Positions 1-6,515 of a stretch of DNA of 13,449 nucleotides are shown one piece after another. Position 1 is the stretch's first letter, and each line of letters begins with the position of its first letter. The position numbers and the translations under genes were made by a program. Source of the DNA: Verrucomicrobiota bacterium (GTDB lineage Bacteria; Verrucomicrobiota; Verrucomicrobiia; Chthoniobacterales; UBA10450). The notes beneath the pieces were generated by a model, which saw only the letters and a list, made by a program, of their open reading frames with translations, searched no databases and was not told where the DNA came from. Location of the stretch: contig QHOF01000130.1 in NCBI GenBank assembly GCA_003219335.1, positions 1-13,449 on the forward strand. Reading direction: 5' to 3'.

Positions 1-85
1 GTCCGATCGCGGTGCGGGTCACCACAAGCAGCGGATCAATGGGAAGTTGTTCGGACGTTTTTGAAATGGATATGGGGAAAGACAT
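1..85 (-). CDS. Possible 5' end of a leftward gene, unknown product (partial)
   Basis: An ATG at 85 on the minus strand opens a frame that runs off the window edge with no stop, giving 28 residues that begin MSFPISISKTSEQLPIDPLL and continue VVTRTAIG. It is the first Met after an in-frame TAG two codons upstream. The stretch would be divergent from the mannose-1-phosphate guanylyltransferase gene with 78 bp between the starts, a plausible shared promoter region. The hydrophobic run near residues 19-28 could begin a membrane segment. I do not recognise the family. An open frame of this length can occur by chance, so this is tentative. The plus strand is also open in places here: one frame gives a short tail ending at 64, which could instead be the end of an upstream gene. 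Confidence 0.28.
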   Translation of the reverse strand, partial: MSFPISISKTSEQLPIDPLLVVTRTAIG

Positions 86-163
86 GGCCTACCATATACG
101 GCGCGTTTGGGAAAAGGAAACCGCTAATTTCGCGACCAGAAAATCCTCCCATTTTGCATCGCC

Positions 164-1237
164 ATGCCCGACTCGATCTACGCGCTGATTCTCGCAGGCG
201 GCAGCGGCGAACGCTTTTGGCCACTGAGCAGGCGCGCGCGGCCGAAACAACTCCTGCGCTTGGTCTCAGACAAAACTTTGCTCGGAGAAACCTTGGCGCG
301 CCTCGAAGGGTTCATTCCGCCCGAGCGAATTTTGATCCTGACAAACGCGGAACAGGAAAATGCAGTCCGCAAATTGCTCGGCAATTTTCCAAAGGAAAAT
401 ATCGTCGCCGAGCCGGCCAAACGCGATACTGCTGCCGCGATCGCGCTTGGGACCGGCTGGGTGGCAGTTCGCGATCACGCAGCAATCATGGTCGTTCTCC
501 CGGCCGATCATGTGATTGCAAACCGAGCGGCTTTTCAGGAAACGCTGGCCCTGGCTGCTGACGCAGCCGAGGAGACTAGCGGGCTTGTGACCATCGGCAT
601 CAAACCTACGTGGGCGTGCCCCGGATTCGGCTACATCGAGCAAGGCAAGCCAGTCCGTTTGCGCAAGCGCCCCGACATCGATTCGATCCATCGCGTGCTG
701 CGCTTTCGCGAAAAACCAAACCTGAACCTGGCCGAATCGTTTTTGCGAAAAGGAAATTTCCGCTGGAACGCGGGAATGTTCGTCTGGTCCGTGCCGACAA
801 TGCTCCGCGAATTCAACCGTCACGCGCCGGAGCTGGCTGATTTCATTTCCCAAGTTCGGGCTCCGGAGAATTTCGAGAAGGCGTTGCGTGAACGTTTCAG
901 CAAGCTGCCGCGCATATCATTCGATTACGCAATCATGGAAAGAGCGGACGGCGTTCTCGTCGTCGAGGCGAGCTTCGACTGGGACGACATCGGAAGCTGG
1001 AGGGCAGTGGCGAATTATTTCGAGAAGGACAAACAGGGAAACGCCGCGAACCACACAATTATCGCGGTCGATTCCAGTAATAACATTGTTTTCGAGGAGG
1101 ATGGAACAACCATTGCGCTGCTTGGGGTTCGTGATCTCATCGTGGTGCGAACGCCGGATGCGCTTTTGGTCTGTCACAAACATGAAGCGGAAAGAATCAA
1201 GGATTTGATCGGCAAACTTCCGCCGGAGCTGCAATAG
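164..1237 (+). CDS. manC: Mannose-1-phosphate guanylyltransferase (GDP-mannose synthesis)
   Basis: This cytoplasmic enzyme makes GDP-mannose from mannose-1-phosphate and GTP, the precursor for mannose, fucose and rhamnose units of surface polysaccharides. The 357-aa product starts with the nucleotidyltransferase signature LAGGSGERFWPLSR followed by PKQ (residues 10-29). Further family motifs are EPAKRDTAAAIAL (83-95), LPADH (112-116, metal/nucleotide site), FREKP (181-185), WNAGMF (201-206), SFDYAIME (252-259) and DWDDIGSW (272-279). The length fits a monofunctional enzyme: there is no C-terminal cupin phosphomannose isomerase domain, which makes bifunctional ManC/AlgA proteins about 470 aa. 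The ATG at 164 puts the signature at the usual N-terminal distance, and no Shine-Dalgarno is visible. It is followed by ruvX after a 37-bp gap and may be cotranscribed with it. Function is confident; the symbol follows general usage. Confidence 0.93.
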   Translation: MPDSIYALILAGGSGERFWPLSRRARPKQLLRLVSDKTLLGETLARLEGFIPPERILILTNAEQENAVRKLLGNFPKENIVAEPAKRDTAAAIALGTGWVAVRDHAAIMVVLPADHVIANRAAFQETLALAADAAEETSGLVTIGIKPTWACPGFGYIEQGKPVRLRKRPDIDSIHRVLRFREKPNLNLAESFLRKGNFRWNAGMFVWSVPTMLREFNRHAPELADFISQVRAPENFEKALRERFSKLPRISFDYAIMERADGVLVVEASFDWDDIGSWRAVANYFEKDKQGNAANHTIIAVDSSNNIVFEEDGTTIALLGVRDLIVVRTPDALLVCHKHEAERIKDLIGKLPPELQ

Positions 1238-1240
1238 GAA

Positions 1241-1274
1241 AGGTTAAAAACGCTACAAGGGTTACAACGTTAAA
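1241..1274. repeat. Short GTTAAA/GTTACAA repeat between manC and ruvX
   Basis: The 37-bp gap contains GGTTAAAA, GGGTTACAA and CGTTAAAA, spaced 8-9 bp apart, directly before the ruvX start. It resembles the octamer-type repeats near 11681 and 12371. No ribosome binding site is visible in it. It may be a degenerate repeat that happens to form the ruvX leader. Confidence 0.4.
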
Positions 1275-1703
1275 ATGAAACCGATTTTGGCTCTCGACTT
1301 TGGACGGGCGCGTATCGGCGTGGCGATTTCTGATGAGTTACAGTTGCTCGCGCATCCGCTGGAAACCGTTCGTGCAAATGAGCAAGCGGCATCTCGTATC
1401 GCAGACCTCAGCCGTGAAAAGAAAGTCGATCACGTCGTGGCAGGCATGCCTCGGCAGATGAATGGGGAAATGGGACCGGCTGCAACGGAAGTTCTCCAGT
1501 TTGTGGAAAAGCTGCGCGCGATGCTACCATGCCCGGTCGTCACCTGGGACGAGCGACTGACCACCGCCGCAGCGCACCGCGCGTTGCGCGACGCAGGCAA
1601 GAAAACTCGGCAGACCCGCGGATACGTGGACCAGGTAGCTGCGCAAATGATTTTGCAAAGCTATCTCGACCGCCGTGCGCAGAACGCTGTAAGTGGAAAG
1701 TGA
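1275..1703 (+). CDS. ruvX: RuvX/YqgF family putative pre-16S rRNA nuclease / Holliday junction resolvase-like
   Basis: This 142-aa RNase H-fold protein belongs to the YqgF/RuvX family. Members are implicated in maturing the 5' end of 16S rRNA, and a Holliday-junction resolvase role has been proposed. Visible features are the N-terminal LALDFGRARIGVAISD with acidic residue D8, the glycine-containing loop GMPRQMNGEMG (57-67), WDERLTT (91-97) with E93, and the C-terminal VDQVAAQMIL (118-127) with D119. These three acidic residues correspond to the expected metal-binding triad. Length is typical (about 140 aa). The TGA stop at 1701-1703 lies inside the left arm of a GATC-rich hairpin. It sits between manC and truA, all on the same strand. 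A Shine-Dalgarno is absent. Confidence 0.93.
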   Translation: MKPILALDFGRARIGVAISDELQLLAHPLETVRANEQAASRIADLSREKKVDHVVAGMPRQMNGEMGPAATEVLQFVEKLRAMLPCPVVTWDERLTTAAAHRALRDAGKKTRQTRGYVDQVAAQMILQSYLDRRAQNAVSGK

Positions 1704-1761
1704 TCAGTGATCAGTAATTTTCCTACCGATCACTGTTCACTGATCACGGATCACCGATCAC
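1700..1761. repeat. Heptamer array and hairpin with six GATC sites
   Basis: On the right, five adjacent heptamers of form nGATCAC run from 1727 to 1761; the second is degenerate (GTTCAC). On the left, two inverted heptamers GTGATCA lie at 1700-1713. The arms can pair across a 10-15 nt spacer to make a hairpin that overlaps the ruvX stop codon and ends just before the truA start at 1772. GATC occurs at 1702, 1709, 1728, 1742, 1749 and 1756. It could weaken transcription into truA or act in the mRNA, but no U-tract makes it a clear terminator. Confidence 0.8.
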
Positions 1762-1771
1762 GAATATCGCC

Positions 1772-2512
1772 ATGTCTCGAAGGCTAAAACTCATCATCGC
1801 GTACGACGGCGCGCCGTTCGCTGGCTGGCAGAGCCAAGCACATGGCAACACGATCCAAGATCACCTGGAACGCGCGTTTGGGCGTATCGTTGGCAGGCCC
1901 ATGCGCGTTCACGGGACCGGGCGAACGGATGCAGGCGTTCATGCGCTTGCGCAATGCGCGCACATTGATGTTGGTAAATTCTTAGCACCTGCCCGTTGGG
2001 TCGAAGCGCTCAACGCGCTGTTGCCTCCCGCAATTCGTGTCCTCCGGTGCCGGTATGTGCCGAGCGATTTCCACGCGCGCCTTTCGGCAAAAGGAAAAAT
2101 CTATCGTTACCGAATCTGGTCCGCGCCTGTGTTGCCTCCGTTCGATTACCGTCGTGCCTGGCACATTCCGCACGGCCTCGATCTCAAAATTCTGAATACC
2201 GCAGCCAAACATTTCGTCGGCACTCACGATTTCGCCGGCTTCGCCGCGAATCGCGGCAAAGCAGAAGAAAGCACGATCCGCACAATTCATTGTGTAAGCG
2301 TTCGGCAAAAAGGTCCTTGTGTGACAATCGAGTTCGATGGCGACGGTTTTCTCTACAAGATGGTCCGACTTATCATTGGCTCACTGGTAAAATGCGCGCT
2401 TGGCAAAATGCGCATCGAGGAAATCACCGCACGGCTGAACTCCGGCCAAACCCGTGCAGCCCGTCTTGCCGCCCCGGCCGAAGGACTGTTCCTGGTTCGC
2501 GTGCGGTATTGA
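1772..2512 (+). CDS. truA: tRNA pseudouridine(38-40) synthase TruA
   Basis: The enzyme isomerises uridines 38-40 in the anticodon stem-loop of many tRNAs. The 246-aa protein begins with the TruA pattern LIIAYDGAPFAGWQ (7-20) and NTIQDHLE (26-33). The catalytic motif HGTGRTDAGVHALAQ (47-61) carries the nucleophile D53. GKIYRYRI (108-115) carries the conserved active-site Tyr at 111, and the C-terminal half has GTHDFAGFA followed later by GDGFLYKMVRLIIG. Length is slightly below the E. coli enzyme (270 aa) but complete. The ATG at 1772 fits the family N-terminus and no Shine-Dalgarno is seen. It follows ruvX by 68 bp of heptamer repeat and converges on the fumarylacetoacetase gene. Confidence 0.97.
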   Translation: MSRRLKLIIAYDGAPFAGWQSQAHGNTIQDHLERAFGRIVGRPMRVHGTGRTDAGVHALAQCAHIDVGKFLAPARWVEALNALLPPAIRVLRCRYVPSDFHARLSAKGKIYRYRIWSAPVLPPFDYRRAWHIPHGLDLKILNTAAKHFVGTHDFAGFAANRGKAEESTIRTIHCVSVRQKGPCVTIEFDGDGFLYKMVRLIIGSLVKCALGKMRIEEITARLNSGQTRAARLAAPAEGLFLVRVRY

Positions 2513-2535
2513 CATTTATCGCCCTTCCCCACTCC

Positions 2536-2605
2536 CATCCGGCCGCCCGGCTTGGCCGCCGTACCCTCGGCGGAGGCGGTCGGTCGCGCCCTACCAAATT
2601 TCTAT
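2536..2605. repeat. GC-rich palindromic element between convergent truA and fahA
   Basis: The 105-bp convergent gap contains CCGCCG-TACCCT-CGGCGG (2556-2573), a perfect 6-bp stem. Extra GGCCGCC/GGCGG copies on each side allow alternative pairing. Read on the minus strand the element is headed by GGTAGGGCGCG, similar to other GTAG-headed palindromes in this window. No T-run follows on either strand, so a simple intrinsic terminator is not supported, although it could still limit read-through between the converging genes. Confidence 0.5.
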
Positions 2606-2617
2606 CTAGCTACAGTG

Positions 2618-3862
2618 CTAAGGCGATGACGCGGCCGGCAGCACGCGTCCGGTCACTTCGCCGAAGCCGACGCGATAGCCATCGCCCGCACACCAGCCGG
2701 TGATGGTAAGGCTGTCGCCGTCTTCGAGCCATTTGCGCGTTTCGTCATTTGGTAGCTTTAACGGATTGGCGCCGCGCCAGGTTAATTCCAGCATGCAGCC
2801 GCGCGATTCTTCAGCCGGGCCGCTGATGGTGCCGCTGGCCAGCAAATCCCCTGGTTCAAGATTGCAACCGCTTACGGTGTGATGCGCGAGTTGCTGGGCA
2901 ATACTCCAGTAAAGATTTTGGAAATTTGTGCGAGTGATGACGTGCGGCGCGCTCATCGATGAAGTTTGCAAGCTCGCTTCAAGATGAATGTCGAACGTGA
3001 AATCATCTTTCCAACCCAGATAGCGGAGTGGCTCGGGATTTTGTTGCGGCAGCGGTTTTCGGAAAGGTTCGAGCGAAATGCTCGTCGCGAAATTCTTCGC
3101 CAGAAATGGGCCGAGCGGCTGATATTCCCACGCCTGGATGTCGCGCGCGCTCCAGTCGTTCATCAGGACAAGACCGAAAATATGATCGGTCGCGCGATCG
3201 ATTGGCACCGGTCCGCCCAACGAGTTACCGGGACCAATCAGGAACGCCATTTCCAATTCATAATCGAGACTTTTCGTCTGGCCGAAGGTTGGCGCGGTTG
3301 CATCTGGCGCCTTGGTTTGCCCTTGTGGCCGACGCACGTCAGTCCCGCTGATGACCACCGAGCTGGCGCGCCCGTGGTACGCGACCGGCAACCATTTCCA
3401 ATTCGGCATGAGCGCGTTTTCCGGCCCGCGCAGCATCGTGCCGACGTTGTGCGCGTGATGATATGACGAATAAAAATCGGTGTAATTGCCGATGCGCACC
3501 GGCAGTTTCATCACCACGTCTTTCTGCGCATGGAAAACTTTTTCGCGGAGGCGTGCGTCATCGCGCAACGTTGGCGTCTCGGCTGCGAGAAGATGTTGAA
3601 GGATCTCGCGCGTTTTGTGCCACGCCGGGCGGCCCAGCGCGAGAAATGAATTCAGCGACTGCTTGCAAAATACATTTTGATTCTCAAATCCTGCTGAGCG
3701 GAAATGACCGATCTCTTCGAGGACTGAAAGATCAATAATCAGATCGCCGATCGCGACTCCGACGCGTGGTTTACCGTTTCTCGGTTGAAAAACGCCGAAG
3801 GGAAGATTCTCGAGCGGAAAATGCGAATCCGGCGAGATGTCGATGAATGAACGAACAGCCAT
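2618..3862 (-). CDS. fahA: Fumarylacetoacetase (last step of tyrosine/homogentisate breakdown)
   Basis: This enzyme hydrolyses 4-fumarylacetoacetate to fumarate and acetoacetate. The 414-aa product matches the full-length family (about 415-430 aa). It has an N-terminal SH3-like part (GVFQPRNGKPRVGVAIGD, 23-40) and the catalytic core. Visible residues aligned to the mouse enzyme are D129 in YTDFYSS and H136 (catalytic His), E202 and E204 in DYELEMAF, D236 in LMNDWSARDIQ, K256 in PFLAKNF, and the LASGTISGP loop. The E of CMLELTW fits the Glu that pairs with the His. The start MAVRSFIDIS at 3862 gives the usual N-terminus; no Shine-Dalgarno is visible. The 304-aa unknown gene lies 161 bp upstream on the same strand. 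No homogentisate dioxygenase or maleylacetoacetate isomerase is in the window. Confidence 0.96.
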   Translation of the reverse strand: MAVRSFIDISPDSHFPLENLPFGVFQPRNGKPRVGVAIGDLIIDLSVLEEIGHFRSAGFENQNVFCKQSLNSFLALGRPAWHKTREILQHLLAAETPTLRDDARLREKVFHAQKDVVMKLPVRIGNYTDFYSSYHHAHNVGTMLRGPENALMPNWKWLPVAYHGRASSVVISGTDVRRPQGQTKAPDATAPTFGQTKSLDYELEMAFLIGPGNSLGGPVPIDRATDHIFGLVLMNDWSARDIQAWEYQPLGPFLAKNFATSISLEPFRKPLPQQNPEPLRYLGWKDDFTFDIHLEASLQTSSMSAPHVITRTNFQNLYWSIAQQLAHHTVSGCNLEPGDLLASGTISGPAEESRGCMLELTWRGANPLKLPNDETRKWLEDGDSLTITGWCAGDGYRVGFGEVTGRVLPAASSP

Positions 3863-3931
3863 GTTTATGATTTAACTACCAAGCATCACAGGTCAGACAA
3901 AGACTTTTCAATCGTTCAGGCGACCTGGCAC

Positions 3932-3985
3932 GTAACACAGGCATCCTGCCCGGTCAGGGAAGAGCAGGCTGGAAGTCTAAGTTAC
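3932..3985. repeat. GTAAC-headed imperfect inverted repeat upstream of fahA
   Basis: The left arm at 3932-3950 (GTAACACAGGCATCCTGCC) and right arm at 3964-3985 are imperfect inverted copies sharing GTAAC ends and GCAGG cores, with a 13-nt loop. It lies in the 161-bp gap between the unknown gene and fahA. The form (GTAR head followed by a palindromic body) matches other elements in this window. It may be a dispersed repeat and could also form RNA structure in the fahA leader. Confidence 0.55.
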
Positions 3986-4023
3986 CTCGCTTGGCTTCGC
4001 CGCGCCGCGTGCCTCCTTGATGA

Positions 4024-4938
4024 TTAAAGAAATCCCAAGGAACGCAAATCGTCGCGCGGTTCATCGAAGCTGCAACTGCCGAATGACTGCACGAATTTTC
4101 GACGATACCGCAGCCGTTCTACGCCTATCGTCCATTCACGCCAAGCGAAAAACTTTTCAGTGAACGAAAACGAATCCACGTTCTCATCATCGAGCATGAT
4201 CGCGGCTTGCCTTGCGTCCCATCGATGCTCTGCGGCGAGGACAGCGGCTCCGAGCACATTCAGAAATCCATGCATCTTTGTCTTCACTTCATCGCGGAAC
4301 TGCCGGATTGGATGATGCAGGCCCGCCGTGAATTTGATGGAGAGCTGATGCGTGGCAGGCGTGACCAGGGCGCGTGCGACCTGTGCCGGAGTTGGAAACG
4401 CATCCGCCGTCACTCCACCGGTGCGCAATTTGTAACCAAACGTAGCCGACTCCTCATCCGAATTGTGTTCCGCGAGTAATACGATCATTTGCTCCGCTCT
4501 ATCCGGAGGCGCTTCCCAGAAAACCGGCAACTCACCGACAATGGATCTCGCCTCCTTCAGGAGAGGAAGATCAACATCGTGCGGTAAAAACATCTCGAGG
4601 TGACTAATCGATATGAGATCGACATTGCTCGACAACGAACGAATCGCCGTGTCCGCATCTTCGAGCGCGTCGAGAAACGTGTCCGCATTCGCGGCTTTGG
4701 GTCCGAGAGCTGCAACCCGAAGTGGATGTAAGGGGTCGAACTGCGAAAGGAGTTGTTTGGCTGCATCGAATTGTTCAACCGGGAGAACAAACGCGCCGAG
4801 CATCCACGCATCCGGGGAACGGACGTATTCAGCCTGATTTCGCAGCGCTGATTCGAGGTCCAGGCTGCAAGGCGGGAACATTCCCGCGTAATCAATCGAT
4901 CTCGTCAGTAGAGCTTGTAGCGAAGCAGAAACAGCCAT
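4024..4938 (-). CDS. Conserved hypothetical protein, 304 aa, unknown function
   Basis: I do not assign a function. The protein is soluble: no signal peptide or membrane segment is visible. It has compact motif-like stretches that look under selection: LLTRSIDYAGMFPP (10-23), RSPDAWMLGAFVLP (40-53), KLRTGGVTADAFPTPAQVA (170-188), IKFTAGLHHPIR (201-212), MHGFLNVLGAAVL (222-234) and SFGSCSFDEPRDDLRSLG (285-302). I have a recollection of similar hypothetical proteins in Planctomycetes and Verrucomicrobia, but cannot name a family. The alternating strand/helix pattern and the K-x-TAGLHHP segment would suit a TIM-barrel-like enzyme; this is only inference. It is immediately upstream of fahA on the same strand, so a link to aromatic amino acid breakdown is possible. 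The start MAVSASLQALL at 4938 is the natural one; no Shine-Dalgarno is seen. Confidence 0.85.
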   Translation of the reverse strand: MAVSASLQALLTRSIDYAGMFPPCSLDLESALRNQAEYVRSPDAWMLGAFVLPVEQFDAAKQLLSQFDPLHPLRVAALGPKAANADTFLDALEDADTAIRSLSSNVDLISISHLEMFLPHDVDLPLLKEARSIVGELPVFWEAPPDRAEQMIVLLAEHNSDEESATFGYKLRTGGVTADAFPTPAQVARALVTPATHQLSIKFTAGLHHPIRQFRDEVKTKMHGFLNVLGAAVLAAEHRWDARQAAIMLDDENVDSFSFTEKFFAWREWTIGVERLRYRRKFVQSFGSCSFDEPRDDLRSLGFL

Positions 4939-4950
4939 GACCGGGAGAGC

Positions 4951-4984
4951 TAATCACGAATGCACACGAATGGACACGAATTTG
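4951..4984. repeat. Decamer repeat (CACGAAT type)
   Basis: Three units of ACGAATnnnC at 10-bp spacing begin right after the start side of the 304-aa gene. The block is nearly identical to 11135-11166 (about three differences over 33 bp), so it is a dispersed repeat and not a local expansion. It lies where a promoter for the leftward 304-aa gene would be expected. Confidence 0.75.
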
Positions 4985-5048
4985 TGAGTTTTTGCGCAGT
5001 TCACTTCCGCGACCGGGATCGAGAGTCACCCAGTGGACGTCGTAGCGC

Positions 5049-5186
5049 CTAGGGACCATTGAGTCCGTCGGCTGATGTGGACTCCCATTCCGACCAATCC
5101 TCTTTCGCCGCAGCCATTGCTTTTGCTGTTTGTTCCCAAGAGAACTTGCACCGACTTCGTATCCAAGAAATCACATTAATGGAGGC
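5049..5186 (-). pseudogene. Possible fossil C-terminus of a glycosyltransferase (weak)
   Basis: The 4985-5222 stretch has no intact gene. On the minus strand a 45-codon open segment ends at a TAG (5049-5051) and includes RCKFSWEQTAKAMAAAKEDW. The FSWE-x-TA pattern resembles the final helix of many GT-B glycosyltransferases of the GT4 type, where a FSW motif sits close to the C-terminus. No upstream catalytic part remains: a stop codon precedes the segment. It could be a decayed gene tail or coincidence, so confidence is low. Confidence 0.25.
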
Positions 5187-5222
5187 TCAAGCCGGCGTTC
5201 CGTATCCATGAGATGAGTTAGC

Positions 5223-5450
5223 TCTGTTGAAAAGCTAGGCTGCCGAGGCGGCGGATTGCAAGCGCCCTTAGGCGCGATATGTCTATAGCAAAATGCATCT
5301 CCCATTCCGCCAAGCTCCGTAGGAGCGGCACGAAAAGGCTGCTGATTTCCCATGTCGCTCCTACAGCTTGGATTAATTTATTGGCGCAAGTCCTATAAAC
5401 GTGTCGCGCCTAACGGCGCTTCCGCGCTTCAGCACGGGCTTTTCAACAGA
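5223..5450. repeat. 228-bp nested palindromic element (MITE-like or structured RNA)
   Basis: Three pairs of inverted segments nest around a centre near 5340. The outer pair is a perfect 13-bp TCTGTTGAAAAGC (5223-5235 and, inverted, 5438-5450). The middle pair is 29 bp with 25 matches (5260-5288 and 5393-5421). The inner pair, CCAAGCT...GTAGGAGCG (5310-5330 and 5353-5371), differs by a 2-nt bulge and one mismatch. Each middle arm also contains its own GCGCC/GGCGC mini-hairpin. The element begins 12 bp past the stop of the epimerase gene and lies between two leftward genes. No transposase is present. A chance 60-aa minus-strand open frame crosses it (5171-5353) and is not considered a gene. Confidence 0.8.
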
Positions 5451-5462
5451 ACCAGATGAGTT

Positions 5463-6410
5463 CTAATCACACGAGGCAAGCTGCGGACTCATGCTGAAGG
5501 AGGCGCGCAACTCGCCTCCCGGCGAAATTGTTTGAATGCCCTGCTTGTCTTCAAAAGCGCGCTGCTCGCGATGATCGGTCAGGCCCCAGCACGGCTCGAC
5601 GCAAAGAAACGGGCCGCCGTCGGACCAGAGAGTCATGTACGGCACGCCGGTAAGATCCAGTGTCACCCATCGACCGCTCGGCGGATCGACATAGGAAAAG
5701 TTGCGTCTTCGAACATCAACCAGTTCCAGGATGATCGAACCCGGCAATTCATTCTTTGAAAAGGGCATTTCGCCACCGGGAAATTCGATTTCGCGCGTTT
5801 CCCCTGACAAATAATTGCCGGGCGAAAAGTATCTGCGGTAAAGACCCTTCGGCATTTGAAGATGAAAGGTTTCGAACGACGTCGCTGCGAATCCCGGATG
5901 CAATCCGAACGCCACATGCGCGGTTAACTCCGGCTCATGATTCCGAAATTCAAACAACACATCCACTCTGTTAGTGTCGAGCGTATAGGTCAGACTCACG
6001 CTTACTTTCAGCGGATATTCGCTCGAGGAGAAATCCTCGGGGGTGATTTGGTATTTCAATGAAGCGCCGCTCCCCTCGATTGAAGATTCGGCAAGATGCC
6101 AAATTTTCGAACGAAGGAAGCCATGATTGCCACCTTTGATTTCGCGGCCGCGGTAAAGGCTATGACCATCTTTTAACCGATGAAGATAATAGCCCATGAC
6201 CGTCGCGTGATTCGCCCAACCCTGAGGCGGCGTTGACAGATCGTTATCGCGATAAAGAAAACCGGTCCACTTACCGGCCTCGTTTATTCGCGCCAGACTA
6301 ATTAGTTCTGCTCCAAGACGCGAAACGACGATGCGGAGACCGTTGTCCTCATCAATCAGAATATCCAGCTGTCGATCTTCGCGCTTTTCTTCGGAATGCG
6401 AAAACTTCAT
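5463..6410 (-). CDS. Aldose 1-epimerase (galactose mutarotase-like) family protein
   Basis: Members of this family interconvert alpha and beta anomers of aldoses or of phosphorylated sugars; the exact substrate cannot be told here. Numbering from the Met at 6410, the 315-aa protein shows an early GLRIVVSRLGAELISL (24-39). H96 lies in GNHGFLR, H171 in FGLHPGF (168-174), and E272 in FLCVEPCWG (268-276). This matches the two catalytic His and the Glu base known from galactose mutarotase. The beta-rich pattern fits the supersandwich fold. An upstream Met at 6455 would add 15 residues encoded within the hairpin repeat, so the MKFSHSEEKRED start at 6410 is preferred. The frameshifted dehydrogenase gene lies 105 bp upstream on the same strand. 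Confidence 0.88.
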   Translation of the reverse strand: MKFSHSEEKREDRQLDILIDEDNGLRIVVSRLGAELISLARINEAGKWTGFLYRDNDLSTPPQGWANHATVMGYYLHRLKDGHSLYRGREIKGGNHGFLRSKIWHLAESSIEGSGASLKYQITPEDFSSSEYPLKVSVSLTYTLDTNRVDVLFEFRNHEPELTAHVAFGLHPGFAATSFETFHLQMPKGLYRRYFSPGNYLSGETREIEFPGGEMPFSKNELPGSIILELVDVRRRNFSYVDPPSGRWVTLDLTGVPYMTLWSDGGPFLCVEPCWGLTDHREQRAFEDKQGIQTISPGGELRASFSMSPQLASCD

Positions 6411-6428
6411 CGCGGAAATGTGGTGGAA

Positions 6429-6485
6429 TTGTAGGGCGTTTCTGTGAAACGCCAACCCGCGGCGTCTGACACAGACGCCCTACAA
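6429..6485. repeat. Twin GTAG-headed hairpins, REP-like inverted pair
   Basis: Two 19-nt perfect hairpins lie head to head: GGCGTTTC-TGT-GAAACGCC (6435-6453) and GGCGTCTG-ACA-CAGACGCC (6461-6479), each with an 8-bp stem and 3-nt loop. Each is flanked on its outer side by TTGTAG (the second as CTACAA). Together the two halves are also an inverted repeat (20 of 24 positions). A conserved GTAG head next to a small palindrome, arranged as an inverted pair, is the layout of REP/BIME elements mobilised by RAYT transposases. No RAYT gene is in the window. Confidence 0.8.
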
Positions 6486-6515
6486 TACATTCAGCGCGCA
6501 AATCTTTATCACTAC

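Noticed and set aside
266..853. 195-aa minus-strand open frame within manC
   Set aside because: Antisense to an intact, motif-rich gene; its composition is that of a shadow frame.
1700..1761. Possible CRISPR array
   Set aside because: The units are 7 bp with no spacers, so this is a simple heptamer array and hairpin.
1996..2703. 235-aa plus-strand open frame overlapping truA and the following gap
   Set aside because: Arg/Ser/Pro-rich translation of the wrong frame of truA that runs on into palindromic DNA and fahA antisense.
2966..3466. 166-aa plus-strand open frame inside fahA
   Set aside because: Antisense to catalytic core motifs of fumarylacetoacetase on the other strand.
5171..5353. 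60-aa minus-strand open frame
   Set aside because: It runs through the arms of the 228-bp palindromic element, so it is repeat-derived.
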